Shown here piece after piece: positions 53,146-61,640 of a DNA stretch of 64,000 nucleotides. Below the pieces are notes generated by a model, which was not told where the DNA came from, did not search any database, and worked only from the letters and a program-made list of their open reading frames with translations. The DNA is from Bin87 sp965220505 (GTDB lineage: Bacteria > Chloroflexota > Dehalococcoidia > Lucifugimonadales > UBA3495). Every line of letters starts with the position of its first letter. The stretch's first letter is position 1. The translations under genes were made by a program, and so were the position numbers. The stretch lies in contig CBDCQE010000001.1 of assembly GCA_965220505.1 (NCBI GenBank), positions 868,001-932,000 of the forward strand, written 5' to 3'.

Positions 53146-53173
53146 AAAAAATAACGGGGGACGAATCCCCCGT
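53146..53173 (-). terminator. Intrinsic terminator downstream of the M24 peptidase gene
   Basis: Minus strand: 8-bp stem ACGGGGGA (53173-53166) and complement (53061-53054 offset by 100, i.e. 53161-53154), TTCG tetraloop, then TATTTTTT (53153-53146). Confidence 0.8.
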
Positions 53174-53339
53174 GGTATCAAAAACCGAAGTTTCGCTCGG
53201 TTCGATCGCGGCAGGCGACACGATAACCGCCGCGTCCACCGCAGCAGGTGCGGCGGACGGCGGTTCTTCTTTTGGCAATTTCATCACAACGGGATCCAAA
53301 AAACGACGTGGCAAAGATCCGATCACGGGCCGACAGTTC

Positions 53340-54668
53340 TCAGCGGGAGTCCAGCACGATCGACTCGAGCTCGTCCGGCTCTTTGGGAATAGCTTGCGAA
53401 AGGACCCGGCAGCCGTCTTCCGTAACCAGGACATCGTCCTCGATGCGGATACCGATCCCGCGATAGATATCTGGAGCCTGCTTCGCCTGGGGACCAAAAT
53501 AGAGCCCGGGCTCGATGGTTAGAACCATGCCAGGCCGTAAGCGCACCTGGCCGCGATCATCCCGGTAGGGACCGGAATCGTGCACATCCAATCCCAGCCA
53601 GTGAGACGTCGCGTGCATGTAGTAGTCCCGGTACGACTGTTGTTCCATGATGCCGTCTATGCTTCCCGACATCACGCCCAAATCGATCAGACCCTGGACC
53701 AATGCCCTTGCTGCCACTCGGTGCACGTCATCGAAACCGGCGCCGGGTTTCACCGCAGCGATGGCCTGCCGTTGGGACTCCAGGGTCACATCGTAGACCG
53801 CTCGCTGCGGAGCGGTGAACTTCCCCGAGACCGGCCACGTGCGCGTGACATCAGCCGTGTAATAGCCGTATTCAGCCCCGGCGTCGATCAGCAACAGATC
53901 TTCGGGGCCAAGGGCGTCCCGATTTCGAATGTAGTGGAGGACACACGCGTTAGCCCCACCGGCTACGATGGAAGGATAGCCGTTGCGCGGCGAACCCAGT
54001 TGCCGGAATGGGCGTTCAAGGGCGGCCTGGACCTCGTATTCGTGGACCCCCGGCGCGGCCGTCCGCATGGCCGCATCGAAACCGTGGGCGGTGATATCGA
54101 TGGCGCGCTGCAGCAACGCGATTTCATCGTCGGTCTTGATCTGGCGCATCAAGTCGACGGTAGACGTGGGGTCCTCGATGCGTCGAATGGGTTTCGCGCC
54201 TCTCTGAGCCATGGCGCGCCGCCGCTTGACCAGGCCTGACATGATCCCGTCCACCCGATCGTCGCTCCCCAACGCATAATGAATCGTGTCGTAGTCCGCG
54301 AGGAGCTTCGGGAGTTGACTGTCCAACTGATCGATGGCGTAGGCCGCGTTGGCCCCCAAGGGTCCAACCGCGCCCCGCACCCCCGCACGATAGCCCACCC
54401 AGATCTCGAAGGTGGGGTCATAGGGACGCACGAAAAGGGTATACGGAGTATCGGAGCCGGGCCGCAGCACCGCCACCGCATCGGGTTCATCAAACCCGGT
54501 CAAATACCAGAAAGTGGAGGGTTGGCGGTACTCGTGGTCGACGTCGCTGTTGCGAGCCGAGTCGTGACCCGCAGCCAGCACAATCGCGCCGTTTGAGAGG
54601 GATTCCATCAGCCGTCTGCGGCGACTGTTGAATTCCTGGGGTTGGGTTGCCAGAACGTCGGCGCTCAT
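53340..54668 (-). CDS. pepP: Xaa-Pro aminopeptidase (M24B metallopeptidase)
   Basis: A 442-residue two-domain peptidase. The N-terminal creatinase-like domain (residues 1-170) is followed by the pita-bread metallopeptidase domain. Metal ligands are visible in LIDAGAEYGYYTADVTRTWP (two Asp), HATSHWLGLDVHDSG (His), TIEPGLYF (Glu) and IRIEDDVLVTEDG (Glu). It removes N-terminal residues preceding proline. A promoter with TTGCGA, a 17-nt spacer and TATAAT is at 54757-54729 on the minus strand. The terminator at 53173-53146 lies about 170 bp past the stop. Confidence 0.93.
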   Translation of the reverse strand: MSADVLATQPQEFNSRRRRLMESLSNGAIVLAAGHDSARNSDVDHEYRQPSTFWYLTGFDEPDAVAVLRPGSDTPYTLFVRPYDPTFEIWVGYRAGVRGAVGPLGANAAYAIDQLDSQLPKLLADYDTIHYALGSDDRVDGIMSGLVKRRRAMAQRGAKPIRRIEDPTSTVDLMRQIKTDDEIALLQRAIDITAHGFDAAMRTAAPGVHEYEVQAALERPFRQLGSPRNGYPSIVAGGANACVLHYIRNRDALGPEDLLLIDAGAEYGYYTADVTRTWPVSGKFTAPQRAVYDVTLESQRQAIAAVKPGAGFDDVHRVAARALVQGLIDLGVMSGSIDGIMEQQSYRDYYMHATSHWLGLDVHDSGPYRDDRGQVRLRPGMVLTIEPGLYFGPQAKQAPDIYRGIGIRIEDDVLVTEDGCRVLSQAIPKEPDELESIVLDSR

Positions 54669-54728
54669 TGAGGAAGATGCTCACTGCCGGGGCGTTACCA
54701 GTCTCTAATCCCTCTTTGACCGGGCGGG

Positions 54729-54757
54729 ATTATAGCAGCGAGCCACGCTCGTCGCAA
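54729..54757 (-). promoter_or_regulatory. Putative promoter of pepP
   Basis: Minus strand: TTGCGA (54757-54752), a 17-nt spacer, perfect TATAAT (54734-54729). About 60 bp before the ATG. Confidence 0.6.
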
Positions 54758-54919
54758 TACCGGAAAACTCCTCACGCGTACCCGGTTTTTCATCGCAAGG
54801 AGCACAGCGATGTGGCGACCTCGTTCCCGCGGCCGCGTCCGTTGCCCTGACGAGATTGCCGCGCTTCGCTCGCGATGACAGTTCCAGCTAAGCCGGATAC
54901 GCATGAGGCACGATTTCCC

Positions 54920-54967
54920 TTGAACTGTGTCAAAACATGGGGTATATTGATACTTGAAGCAAGTATC
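54920..54967 (+). promoter_or_regulatory. Promoter and palindromic operator of the His-rich metal-binding gene
   Basis: TTGAAC (54920-54925), a 17-nt spacer and TATATT (54943-54948) form a good sigma-70 promoter. Directly after the -10 lies a perfect inverted repeat GATACTTG-AAG-CAAGTATC (54949-54967), covering the expected transcription start. The position and symmetry suggest a repressor site, plausibly a metal-responsive regulator. Confidence 0.7.
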
Positions 54968-55020
54968 CGCAAACGGTACGGATGCAAATAAACCAGTTGC
55001 GACGCTAGGAGGCGCAGACG

Positions 55021-55266
55021 ATGACTATGCAGAAGCACGACATTCACGAGTGCGATACTCACGAACACCACGGCGATGAGCCGGGCCACGTCCACGACAT
55101 CCACGAATGCGACGACCACGAACATCATGCGGAATTGCATGATCACGACATTCACGAGTGCGATACTCACGAACACCACGGCGATGAACCGGGCCACGTC
55201 CACGATATCCACGAATGCGACGGCCACGAGCACCACGAGCACGATCACGCCGGGCACGTCCACTAA
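55021..55266 (+). CDS. Small His/Asp/Glu-rich metal-binding protein, 81 residues
   Basis: An 81-residue protein composed largely of His, Asp, Glu and Cys. HDIHECDTHEHHGDEPGHVH occurs twice (about residues 6-25 and 43-62), and the spacer repeats HDIHECD, so it arose by internal duplication. Four or more CxxH-like His/Cys clusters would bind Zn2+, Ni2+ or Cu. A GGAGG site precedes the ATG. It has its own strong promoter, operator and terminator, and is next to a CDF exporter and a metal ABC permease. Likely a metal buffer or metallochaperone. No signal peptide, so cytosolic. Confidence 0.8.
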   Translation: MTMQKHDIHECDTHEHHGDEPGHVHDIHECDDHEHHAELHDHDIHECDTHEHHGDEPGHVHDIHECDGHEHHEHDHAGHVH

Positions 55267-55288
55267 GCGATACACCAACCATGCGATA

Positions 55289-55319
55289 GGGCCCCGGCTT
55301 CGGCCGGGGCCCCTTTTTT
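55289..55319 (+). terminator. Strong rho-independent terminator after the His-rich gene
   Basis: Perfect 10-bp GC stem GGGCCCCGGC (55289-55298), TTCG tetraloop, complement (55303-55312), then C and six T residues. Confidence 0.95.
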
Positions 55320-55424
55320 GGCGCGCCGACTTGTAACACGAGAGACTAGAGCGGCAACAATCTCCGTCGGCTCGTGCGCTGGAAGGCCTCAAGGTGGCCG
55401 ACGTGGTGGTCTTCGGTGCAGCCT

Positions 55425-56684
55425 TCAATCGACTGCTCCACCTGTAGGGTTATGTGACTGATGCCGAATTCCTGGCTGGCGATCCCCCGAAGTCGCCGCA
55501 GCACCGTCTCGAACCTGATCTTTGGGCAAAGCGGGGTCAAGCAGCACGTGGGCGGTGAGCGCCTCGTAGCCCGACGTAATGGTCCAGCAATGCACGTCGT
55601 GGATCAGCGTTACGCCAGGCACCTCCTCCAGCGTGTGACACACCTCGTACATATCCAGGCGGCGGGGTGTGCCCTCCACCAGCACCTGGAATACCTTTTG
55701 CACCAGGCTCCACGAACTGGCCAGGATGAGCAGACCGATCAGAACGCTGATAATCGGATCGGCCAGATTCCAGTCCAGGAACCACACCAGCAGCGCCGAG
55801 ATCACCACGCCGATAGAACCCAGCAAGTCGGCTACCACATGCCAGAAGGCCGCCTCAACGTTGAGACTGTGCTCCGCCGAACTGTGCAGTATGAAGACTA
55901 CCGCGATGTTGATCACCAGTCCGATTGCGCCCACGATGAGCATTTGCATTCCCAGCACTTCAGGGGGGTCACTGAGACGGTGGTAGGCTTCCAGAAAGAT
56001 CCAACCGGCAATCAACCACAGGCTGAGCGCGTTGACCAGCGCAGCCAGTATCTCGGTGCGGTGATAGCCGAAGGTGCGTTCTACGGAGGCCGGCCGGCTG
56101 GAGATCCACATCGCGAACAGAGCCAGGCCGATGGCCGCGGCGTCGGTGAACATATGGGCAGCGTCGGCCAACAGGGCCAGGCTGCCTGAGATCAGGCCTC
56201 CGACGATCTCGACCACCATATAGCTGCCTATCAGCCCCAGGGAGATATACAAACGGCGGCGGCCGGCCTCCCTCAGATCGTGGTCATGGTGATCGTGCCC
56301 GGCATGGTCATGCCCGGCGTGGTCGTCGTGGCCCGCGTGGTCGTCATGCGCCCCGTGGTCATGGCCCCCATGATCGTGACCCGCATGGTCGTCGTGCGCC
56401 CCGTGGTCATGGCCCGCATGATCGTGGCCCGCGTGGTCTTCATGCGCCCCGTGATCGTGGCCCGCATGGTCGTGGCCCGCGTGGTCTTCATGCGCCCCGT
56501 GATCGTGGCCCGCATGGTCGTGGCCCGCGTGGTCGTCGTGCGCCCCGTGGTCATGGCCGGCATGATCCTCATGGGCTCCCTGGTCATGGCGCGCATGATC
56601 GTGGCCCGCGTGGTCGTCGTGCGCCCCGTGGTCATGGCCCGAAGGCGCATGGCCCCTAGCATCGCTCTCCCTGTCCCGCATCAT
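55425..56684 (-). CDS. Cation diffusion facilitator (zinc exporter type) with His-rich N-terminus; apparent C-terminal frameshift
   Basis: A 419-residue CDF protein. Residues 10-135 are tandem His/Asp repeats (HDHGAHDDHAG type), then six membrane helices with LLADAAHMFTDAAAIG (HxxxD) and AAFWHVVADLLGS (HxxxD), the zinc site of ZnT-like exporters. The normal C-terminal dimerisation domain is interrupted: after DPALPKDQ the frame diverges, while the next frame continues RFETVLRRLRGIASQEFGISHITLQVEQ to 55346. One extra base near 55511-55515 (an extra G in CAGG on the coding strand) would explain it; it may be an assembly error. Confidence 0.85.
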   Translation of the reverse strand: MMRDRESDARGHAPSGHDHGAHDDHAGHDHARHDQGAHEDHAGHDHGAHDDHAGHDHAGHDHGAHEDHAGHDHAGHDHGAHEDHAGHDHAGHDHGAHDDHAGHDHGGHDHGAHDDHAGHDDHAGHDHAGHDHHDHDLREAGRRRLYISLGLIGSYMVVEIVGGLISGSLALLADAAHMFTDAAAIGLALFAMWISSRPASVERTFGYHRTEILAALVNALSLWLIAGWIFLEAYHRLSDPPEVLGMQMLIVGAIGLVINIAVVFILHSSAEHSLNVEAAFWHVVADLLGSIGVVISALLVWFLDWNLADPIISVLIGLLILASSWSLVQKVFQVLVEGTPRRLDMYEVCHTLEEVPGVTLIHDVHCWTITSGYEALTAHVLLDPALPKDQVRDGAAATSGDRQPGIRHQSHNPTGGAVD

Positions 56685-56856
56685 TATTCTCCATTATTGA
56701 TACTATAGGCTCCGACGACTCAGGCCGTCAACAGCGGAGAATGATGGTCTTCAAAACATTTGCGACGCCGACCGGTCAAGCTTCAGTGCGAGATCCATCC
56801 CACGAGTGTCCGGCCTGCCGGTTTTCGGGACGGTCCGCATCTGGCACTGGTATTCG

Positions 56857-57717
56857 TCAAGCCTCCGTCACCGTTGATGAATTGGGGCGCAGCCAGGACC
56901 TGAGAAACCTCCGTCGGGGAGATAGTGCAGCCACTAACAGGAGCAATCCGACGGATACCACTACGATGGTGGGCCCTGTTGGCAAATCGAAGTAAAAGGA
57001 GCAGTACAAACCGACAACCACCGCGAGCACGGAGCAGCCAATGCTGGCCGCCATGATCGACGACAGCCGCCGGGCCAGCAGTGTACCCGTGACCGACGGC
57101 ACCACGAGCAGAGACATGACCATGACGTTGCCCACCGTTTTTATGGCCGCGACCGTCGTCAAAGCCACCAGCAGGGGCAACATGTACTCGAGGAACCGCA
57201 CCGGCACGCCGGCGGCTTCCGCTACTTCGGCGTCATAGGTGGCGAACACCAGTTCCTTGTAGAGGACCCACACCACTGCCGTGACACCTACCGCCAGCAC
57301 CCCTACGCTCACGACGTCAAGCCACGAAGCCCCCAGGACGTTGCCAAATAGTATCCCCAGCAGATCTCCGGCGTAGTTGGCCAGCGAGTTGATGATGACC
57401 CCTACGGCAAAACCACCGGCGAACATCACGCCGATGATGGCGTCGATGCGAATGCCCGTGCGACGTGACAGGGTCGAAATCACCAGCGACGCGGGAACCG
57501 CCCAGAAGAGGGCTCCCAGGAATATGTTGGCGCCGAATACGAACGCCACCGCCATGCCGGTCAGTGACGAATGGGCGATCGCGTCGCCCATGAAAGCCAT
57601 GCCGCGCAGGACGACGAATGTGCCGACGATGCCGCAGGCGGTGGCAGCCAATGCGGACACCAGCAGCGCGCGCTGCATGAAGCCATACTGCATCGGCTCG
57701 ATGATCAGATCGAGCAC
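56857..57717 (-). CDS. Metal ABC transporter permease (ZnuB/MntB family)
   Basis: A 286-residue protein with about eight membrane helices. FVVLRGMAFMGDAIAHSSLTGMA near residue 35 and DAEVAEAAGVPVRFLEYML near residue 165 are the standard ABC-3 permease motifs; the latter is the ATPase contact loop. It would import Zn2+, Mn2+ or Fe2+ with an ATPase and binding protein, neither of which is adjacent. Located between the CDF gene and a glycosyltransferase on the same strand, part of the local metal-homeostasis cluster. Confidence 0.9.
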   Translation of the reverse strand: MLDLIIEPMQYGFMQRALLVSALAATACGIVGTFVVLRGMAFMGDAIAHSSLTGMAVAFVFGANIFLGALFWAVPASLVISTLSRRTGIRIDAIIGVMFAGGFAVGVIINSLANYAGDLLGILFGNVLGASWLDVVSVGVLAVGVTAVVWVLYKELVFATYDAEVAEAAGVPVRFLEYMLPLLVALTTVAAIKTVGNVMVMSLLVVPSVTGTLLARRLSSIMAASIGCSVLAVVVGLYCSFYFDLPTGPTIVVVSVGLLLLVAALSPRRRFLRSWLRPNSSTVTEA

Positions 57718-57801
57718 AGAGACCTCCGATAGGCCGGCCGGGCCGGCTTCGTCTGGTAACCGCTGCGACGCGGTCCCAGATCAGATTGATGAATGCGTTG
57801 T

Positions 57802-58554
57802 TTACAGTTTGCCGGCAGTCCGCAGCTGATGGCGCACCTTGCCTACGCCGCCAAACTTGAGCCTCAGCAGGCCTTTGACGTCCTCCCAGGCGGTCCGGAT
57901 GATGCGGACACGCGTGTCGGGATCGTCGGTCCAGCGCACCGGTATCTCCCGGATGCGAAATCCGCACTTTTGGGCGAGGATCAGCAATTCTGAATCGAAG
58001 AACCATCCATTGTCCAAAACCAGCGGCGCCAAATCGTGGGCAACGCTCCGGCTGACCGCTTTGAACCCGCACTGCGCGTCACGAAACCGGGTGAAAAACA
58101 TGGACCGAAACAGCAGGCTGTATCCGCGTGAAGTTATCTCGCGCTTCAGGGTTCGGCCAACCACGCGTGAGTCGGGCAGCAAGCGGGAGCCGATGGCGAC
58201 GTGGTACCCCTCGTCGGCAACTGCGGATACAATTTCGGGAAGGTGCGCCAAATCTGTGGACAGGTCTACATCCATGTAGACCATGACGTCTGCGCTGCTC
58301 TCGGTCCAAGCCCGGCGCAACGCCCGGCCGCGTCCGCGCTCGGTGAGGCTGATGTATCGCACCTCTGTGAACCGGTCGGCGAGGTCTGTAGCGGCCTCGA
58401 GAGTGCCGTCGGTGGAACCATTGTCGGCAACCACTATGTTCCAGTGGTATGCGCGCATGTTGGATGACATAAACTGGTGGAGCCGACGAACACTCGTTGG
58501 AAGTGCGCGTTCCTCGTTCAGGCACGGTATGATCACGTCGAGGCTGGTTCGCAT
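57802..58554 (-). CDS. Glycosyltransferase family 2 (dolichyl-phosphate glucosyltransferase-like)
   Basis: A 250-residue GT-A fold protein. LDVIIPCLNEERALPTSVRRL is at the N-terminus, VVADNGSTDGTLEAA follows, and the metal-binding DxD is in VMVYMDVDLSTDL. FRDAQCGFKAVSRSVA and WFFDSELLILAQKCGF are typical of DPG/DPM-like GT2 enzymes that load sugars onto a polyprenyl phosphate. No membrane helices. The ATG at 58554 gives the family start; the open frame to 58668 has no ribosome site. TATAAT on the minus strand (58569-58564) lies just before it. Confidence 0.9.
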   Translation of the reverse strand: MRTSLDVIIPCLNEERALPTSVRRLHQFMSSNMRAYHWNIVVADNGSTDGTLEAATDLADRFTEVRYISLTERGRGRALRRAWTESSADVMVYMDVDLSTDLAHLPEIVSAVADEGYHVAIGSRLLPDSRVVGRTLKREITSRGYSLLFRSMFFTRFRDAQCGFKAVSRSVAHDLAPLVLDNGWFFDSELLILAQKCGFRIREIPVRWTDDPDTRVRIIRTAWEDVKGLLRLKFGGVGKVRHQLRTAGKL

Positions 58555-58943
58555 AATTGAGACATTATAGCAACAGGCAACCGCGGGATGACGCCGGCGG
58601 AGCGAGACCTTCGCCCCGTCTCGCACTCGCGACGCCGGTTTGTCCCGCCAGAAGGACAAATCGCGCAACGCCGACAGTGCAGGCAGACGCGCAAAATTGA
58701 CAACTATCGAAGCCCGGTGCTATATTCCGTGCGATTAACAGACGGCGTTATCGTGTTCGCGATTAACGATGTCGAATGCGGCACGACGAGTTTGTGGCCC
58801 AAATTTTCGGTGACAGCCAATAGCGCCTCCCGCACGGACGTGGGCAGGTGTTTTTTTGACTGCGTTCCGAAATGTGTTTGTCCCTTAGCGGATTGAGCCG
58901 GCCCTGTTTTCGCCGATAACGGCCGTTTCGGAGGAACCTCCAG
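58555..58943. other. Intergenic region (389 bp) between the glycosyltransferase and korA
   Basis: No supported gene. It holds the korA promoter (58697-58726), leaving a roughly 210-nt untranslated leader in which I see no convincing riboswitch or terminator. Confidence 0.55.
58697..58726 (+). promoter_or_regulatory. Putative promoter of korAB
   Basis: Perfect TTGACA (58697-58702), an 18-nt spacer and TATATT (58721-58726). A GGAGG ribosome site stands before the korA ATG. Confidence 0.65.
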
Positions 58944-60653
58944 ATGCTAATGAACGACTTCGTCGTCAGGTTCGCCGGTGAAGGTGGGCAGGGCGTCGTT
59001 ACTTCGGCCGAAGGACTGGCCCAGGCGTCGACGCAGGTCGGGTATCACGCCCTGACCTACGCGACCTTCCCATCCCAAATCCTGGGCGGGCCCACCTGGA
59101 CCCAGGCCAGGATATGTACCGAGCCCATTCTCAGTTCGGGCGACCAGGTAGACGTGCTGGTCGCCTTTAATGAGGAAGCCTACGAGACCCACGCTGAAGA
59201 GGTGCGGGAAGGCGGCGTCATAATTTACAACGCCGACGACTTCACCATGACCGACCCGCGGTCTTTCGGCCTCGCCGTCGACTCCCTGGCACGCTCGACC
59301 GGCAACAACCGCGCCGCGAACATGGTGGTGATCGGCGCGCTGGCTCAGTTGGTGCACATGCCCCAGGATTACCTGGAGGACTTCGTTGAAGCCAGGTTCC
59401 GCCGGGGACGGGATAACGACGACGAGATTATCTCCTCTAACATCGAGGCCATGCGGTTGGGCCGCCAGAACGCGGCGGAAAGCGGTTTCGTGCTGGGTGA
59501 TCTGGCGCCGCCCAATCCCCCGGACTACCAGCAGCTCATGCTCAAGGGCAACGAGGCCATCGCTCTGGGAGCAACGCACGCCGGCGTCCAGTTCTACGCC
59601 GGCTACCCAATCTCGCCGGCCACCACCATCCTGCTGTGGATGGAGCGCAACCTGGTGGGCGAGGACAAATTCGCGTACCAAGTGTCTTCGGAGATCGAAG
59701 CTATCACGGCGATCCTGGGCGCAGGATACGCCGGCAAGAAGGCTATGACCGCGACCGCAGGACCGGGCATCTCGCTGATGAGCGAAGGTCTGGGTCTGGC
59801 CTGGATGGCCGAAATACCGCTGGTCGTGGTCGACGTTCAGCGCGGCGGGCCGGCCACTGGGCTGCCCACCAAAACCGAGCAATCGGACCTCATGGGATGC
59901 CTCTTCCCGGCTCATGGGGACGTCCGGATGCCCATCATCGCGCCCGGCTCGGTGGAAGAGTGTTTCTACGGTGCGGTGCAGGCTGTCAACTGGGCCGAAC
60001 GCTATCAGGGTCCGGTGATCCTGATGAGTGAAATGTCCATGGCCGAACGGGTGCAGAACATCCCCCGGCCCGACCTGAGCAAGGTTGCGGTGGAAGACCG
60101 TCTCACCTACGAAGGCGGCAACGGTTACCACCGTTATTCGGGCTACGAGCTATCACCGATGCCGCTGCCGGGCGGACCGGGCTCTTACGTGGCCAACGGC
60201 AGCGAACACGACGAGATGGGCGACACCACCCACCTGCCGAGCCGCCACATCCAGATGACCGAACGCCGGTTCAGCAAGCTGAAGCTCCTGGAAGAAAACC
60301 ACTACGAGAGCGACAACACCCAGGCCAAGATTGCGTTGATGCCGTGGGGCGGCTCCAAGGGGCCGGTGCGGGAAGCTTACGACGCGCTTCGGGAAGAGGG
60401 AATCGACATCGCCTGGTATTACACGATGTTCCTGCACCCGATCCCGCCCAAACTGCGCGACGAGCTTCGAGCCAAGGAGCTGGTGATCGTTCCCGAGCTG
60501 AACTACCAGGGACAGTGGGCCAACATCCTGCGGTTCCACCGCGTCGCATCAACGCCGATCACGCAATACACCGGGCTGCCCTTCAAGGTCAGCGAGTTGG
60601 TGACGCGGGTCAAAGAGATCATGGCAGAACACATGGAGGAAGCACGGGCATGA
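58944..60653 (+). CDS. korA: 2-Oxoacid:ferredoxin oxidoreductase, alpha (gamma-alpha fusion) subunit
   Basis: A 569-residue protein. The N-terminal gamma domain (about 1-185) begins FVVRFAGEGGQGVVTSAEGL, and the alpha domain starts with GNEAIALGATHAGVQFYAGYPISPATTILLWM near residue 195 and includes TATAGPGISLMSEGLGLAWMAE. This gamma-alpha fusion is the layout of bacterial KorA/OorA. It works with KorB to oxidise a 2-oxoacid (most likely 2-oxoglutarate) to acyl-CoA and CO2 with ferredoxin. The stop overlaps korB by 4 bp (ATGA). Confidence 0.94.
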   Translation: MLMNDFVVRFAGEGGQGVVTSAEGLAQASTQVGYHALTYATFPSQILGGPTWTQARICTEPILSSGDQVDVLVAFNEEAYETHAEEVREGGVIIYNADDFTMTDPRSFGLAVDSLARSTGNNRAANMVVIGALAQLVHMPQDYLEDFVEARFRRGRDNDDEIISSNIEAMRLGRQNAAESGFVLGDLAPPNPPDYQQLMLKGNEAIALGATHAGVQFYAGYPISPATTILLWMERNLVGEDKFAYQVSSEIEAITAILGAGYAGKKAMTATAGPGISLMSEGLGLAWMAEIPLVVVDVQRGGPATGLPTKTEQSDLMGCLFPAHGDVRMPIIAPGSVEECFYGAVQAVNWAERYQGPVILMSEMSMAERVQNIPRPDLSKVAVEDRLTYEGGNGYHRYSGYELSPMPLPGGPGSYVANGSEHDEMGDTTHLPSRHIQMTERRFSKLKLLEENHYESDNTQAKIALMPWGGSKGPVREAYDALREEGIDIAWYYTMFLHPIPPKLRDELRAKELVIVPELNYQGQWANILRFHRVASTPITQYTGLPFKVSELVTRVKEIMAEHMEEARA

Positions 60654-61516
60654 GCAAGAAGAACCCGGAATACGACTTCAAATGGTGCCCCGGGTGCGGG
60701 GACTTCGGCGTGCGTCGCGCGTTGGAATTCGCCATGATCAATCGGCTGGAAGAAACCGGCCTGCCCATCGAAAACAACGTCGTCGTGGCTGGGATCGGCT
60801 GCAGCGGCAATCTGGTTCACCTGCTGGAAGGTGAGCAGCCCTATGGCATCCACGGCATCCACGGTCGAACGCTGCCCGTGGCCATGGGCGTCAAGATGTC
60901 CCGGCCCGAACTTAACGTGATCGTCGTGGCCGGAGACGGCGACTTCCTGAGCATCGGCGGCGAGCACATCGCCCCGCAGGCGGCGCGCAACGTCAACGTC
61001 ACCGCCGTGATCATGGACAACGGGGTGTACGGTCTAACCAAGGGCCAAAGCTCGCCCACCACTGAGATGGGCGCCGTTACCAGCAGCACGCCCTTTGGCA
61101 AGGTGGAAGAGGATCTTGATCCTCTGGAGTTGTACCTCACCCTCGGCGTTTCGTTCATCGCCTCGGGCTTCTCGGGACAGCCAAGAGTCCTGGCGCGATT
61201 GATCAACGAGGGCATGAACCACGATGGAATGTCGATGATCCATGTCCAGTCGCCCTGCGTGACCTACAACGACACCTTCCAACTGATCAAAGGCAACGCC
61301 AGAGAGGGCATCGCCCCCGCGCTGTGGGACATACCCGACGACCACGACCCGTCCAGCAAGCAGGCAGCCTACGACCTGGTTCAACAGGGTGGCCTGCCCG
61401 TCGGTGTCATTTACAAGGATGAAAGCCGCGCCTCGCTGGAAGGCAACATGGGGTCCATCCGGGCCAAGGCTCGGGAGCGCTCCATTGAGCAGTTGATGGA
61501 CGCCTACGCGTTCTAG
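60650..61516 (+). CDS. korB: 2-Oxoacid:ferredoxin oxidoreductase, beta subunit
   Basis: A 288-residue thiamine diphosphate-binding subunit. It opens MSKKNPEYDFKWCPGCGDFG with the first cluster cysteines. ThDP binding is in VVAGDGDFLSIGGEH followed by IMDNGVYGLTKGQSSPT. The ATG at 60650 overlaps the korA stop as ATGA, indicating translational coupling. It catalyses decarboxylation of the 2-oxoacid and electron transfer to ferredoxin. Together with icd and sdhABE in this window it would complete an oxidative, or in reverse a reductive, TCA segment. Confidence 0.94.
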   Translation: MSKKNPEYDFKWCPGCGDFGVRRALEFAMINRLEETGLPIENNVVVAGIGCSGNLVHLLEGEQPYGIHGIHGRTLPVAMGVKMSRPELNVIVVAGDGDFLSIGGEHIAPQAARNVNVTAVIMDNGVYGLTKGQSSPTTEMGAVTSSTPFGKVEEDLDPLELYLTLGVSFIASGFSGQPRVLARLINEGMNHDGMSMIHVQSPCVTYNDTFQLIKGNAREGIAPALWDIPDDHDPSSKQAAYDLVQQGGLPVGVIYKDESRASLEGNMGSIRAKARERSIEQLMDAYAF

Positions 61517-61547
61517 TTCTGTCTCCAGACCGACGGGATCGAACGAG

Positions 61548-61578
61548 CCCGGCGTCGTGAGGCGCCGGGTTCCTTTTG
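61548..61578 (+). terminator. Probable terminator after korB
   Basis: 7-bp stem CCCGGCG (61548-61554) with complement (61563-61569), an 8-nt loop, then TTCCTTTTG. About 30 bp beyond the korB stop. Confidence 0.6.
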
Positions 61579-61640
61579 TTTGTGCGCGTATCTCAGCCGG
61601 CTGCTTTGAATTTCCGGCCGGGGATTCGGGCAACGCCGGA

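Larger units (their letters stand above)
52833..53339 (-). promoter_or_regulatory. Structured leader/intergenic region upstream of pstS
   Basis: 507 bp without a supported gene, rich in hairpins. On the minus strand it holds a terminator for the peptidase gene (53073-53146), then a stem P1 (53099-53093 with 53053-53047, GAGCGAA/TTCGCTC) enclosing P2 (53077-53071 with 53064-53058, GCCGCTC/GAGCGGC), then a second intrinsic terminator (53034-53005) about 170 bp before pstS. The 3' arm of P1 can pair instead with AGCGAA of the terminator's 5' arm (53034-53029), giving mutually exclusive terminator and antiterminator forms. Confidence 0.55.
54669..55020. other. Divergent intergenic region (352 bp) between pepP and the His-rich gene
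   Basis: Contains the minus-strand promoter of pepP (54757-54729) and the plus-strand promoter and palindromic operator of the His-rich gene (54920-54967). No gene is supported. Confidence 0.65.

Noticed and set aside
54790..55428. Minus-strand frame encoding Val/Ile/Asp repeats opposite the His-rich gene
   Set aside because: Antisense of a repetitive gene, and it crosses the promoter, operator and terminator.
56273..56662. Repetitive DNA that could be mistaken for a CRISPR or satellite array
   Set aside because: The repeats are in phase with codons and encode the His/Asp-rich N-terminus of the CDF transporter; unit lengths and spacers are not CRISPR-like.
58588..58896. Small open frame upstream of korA
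   Set aside because: No ribosome site, it spans the korA promoter, and its translation shows no family character.
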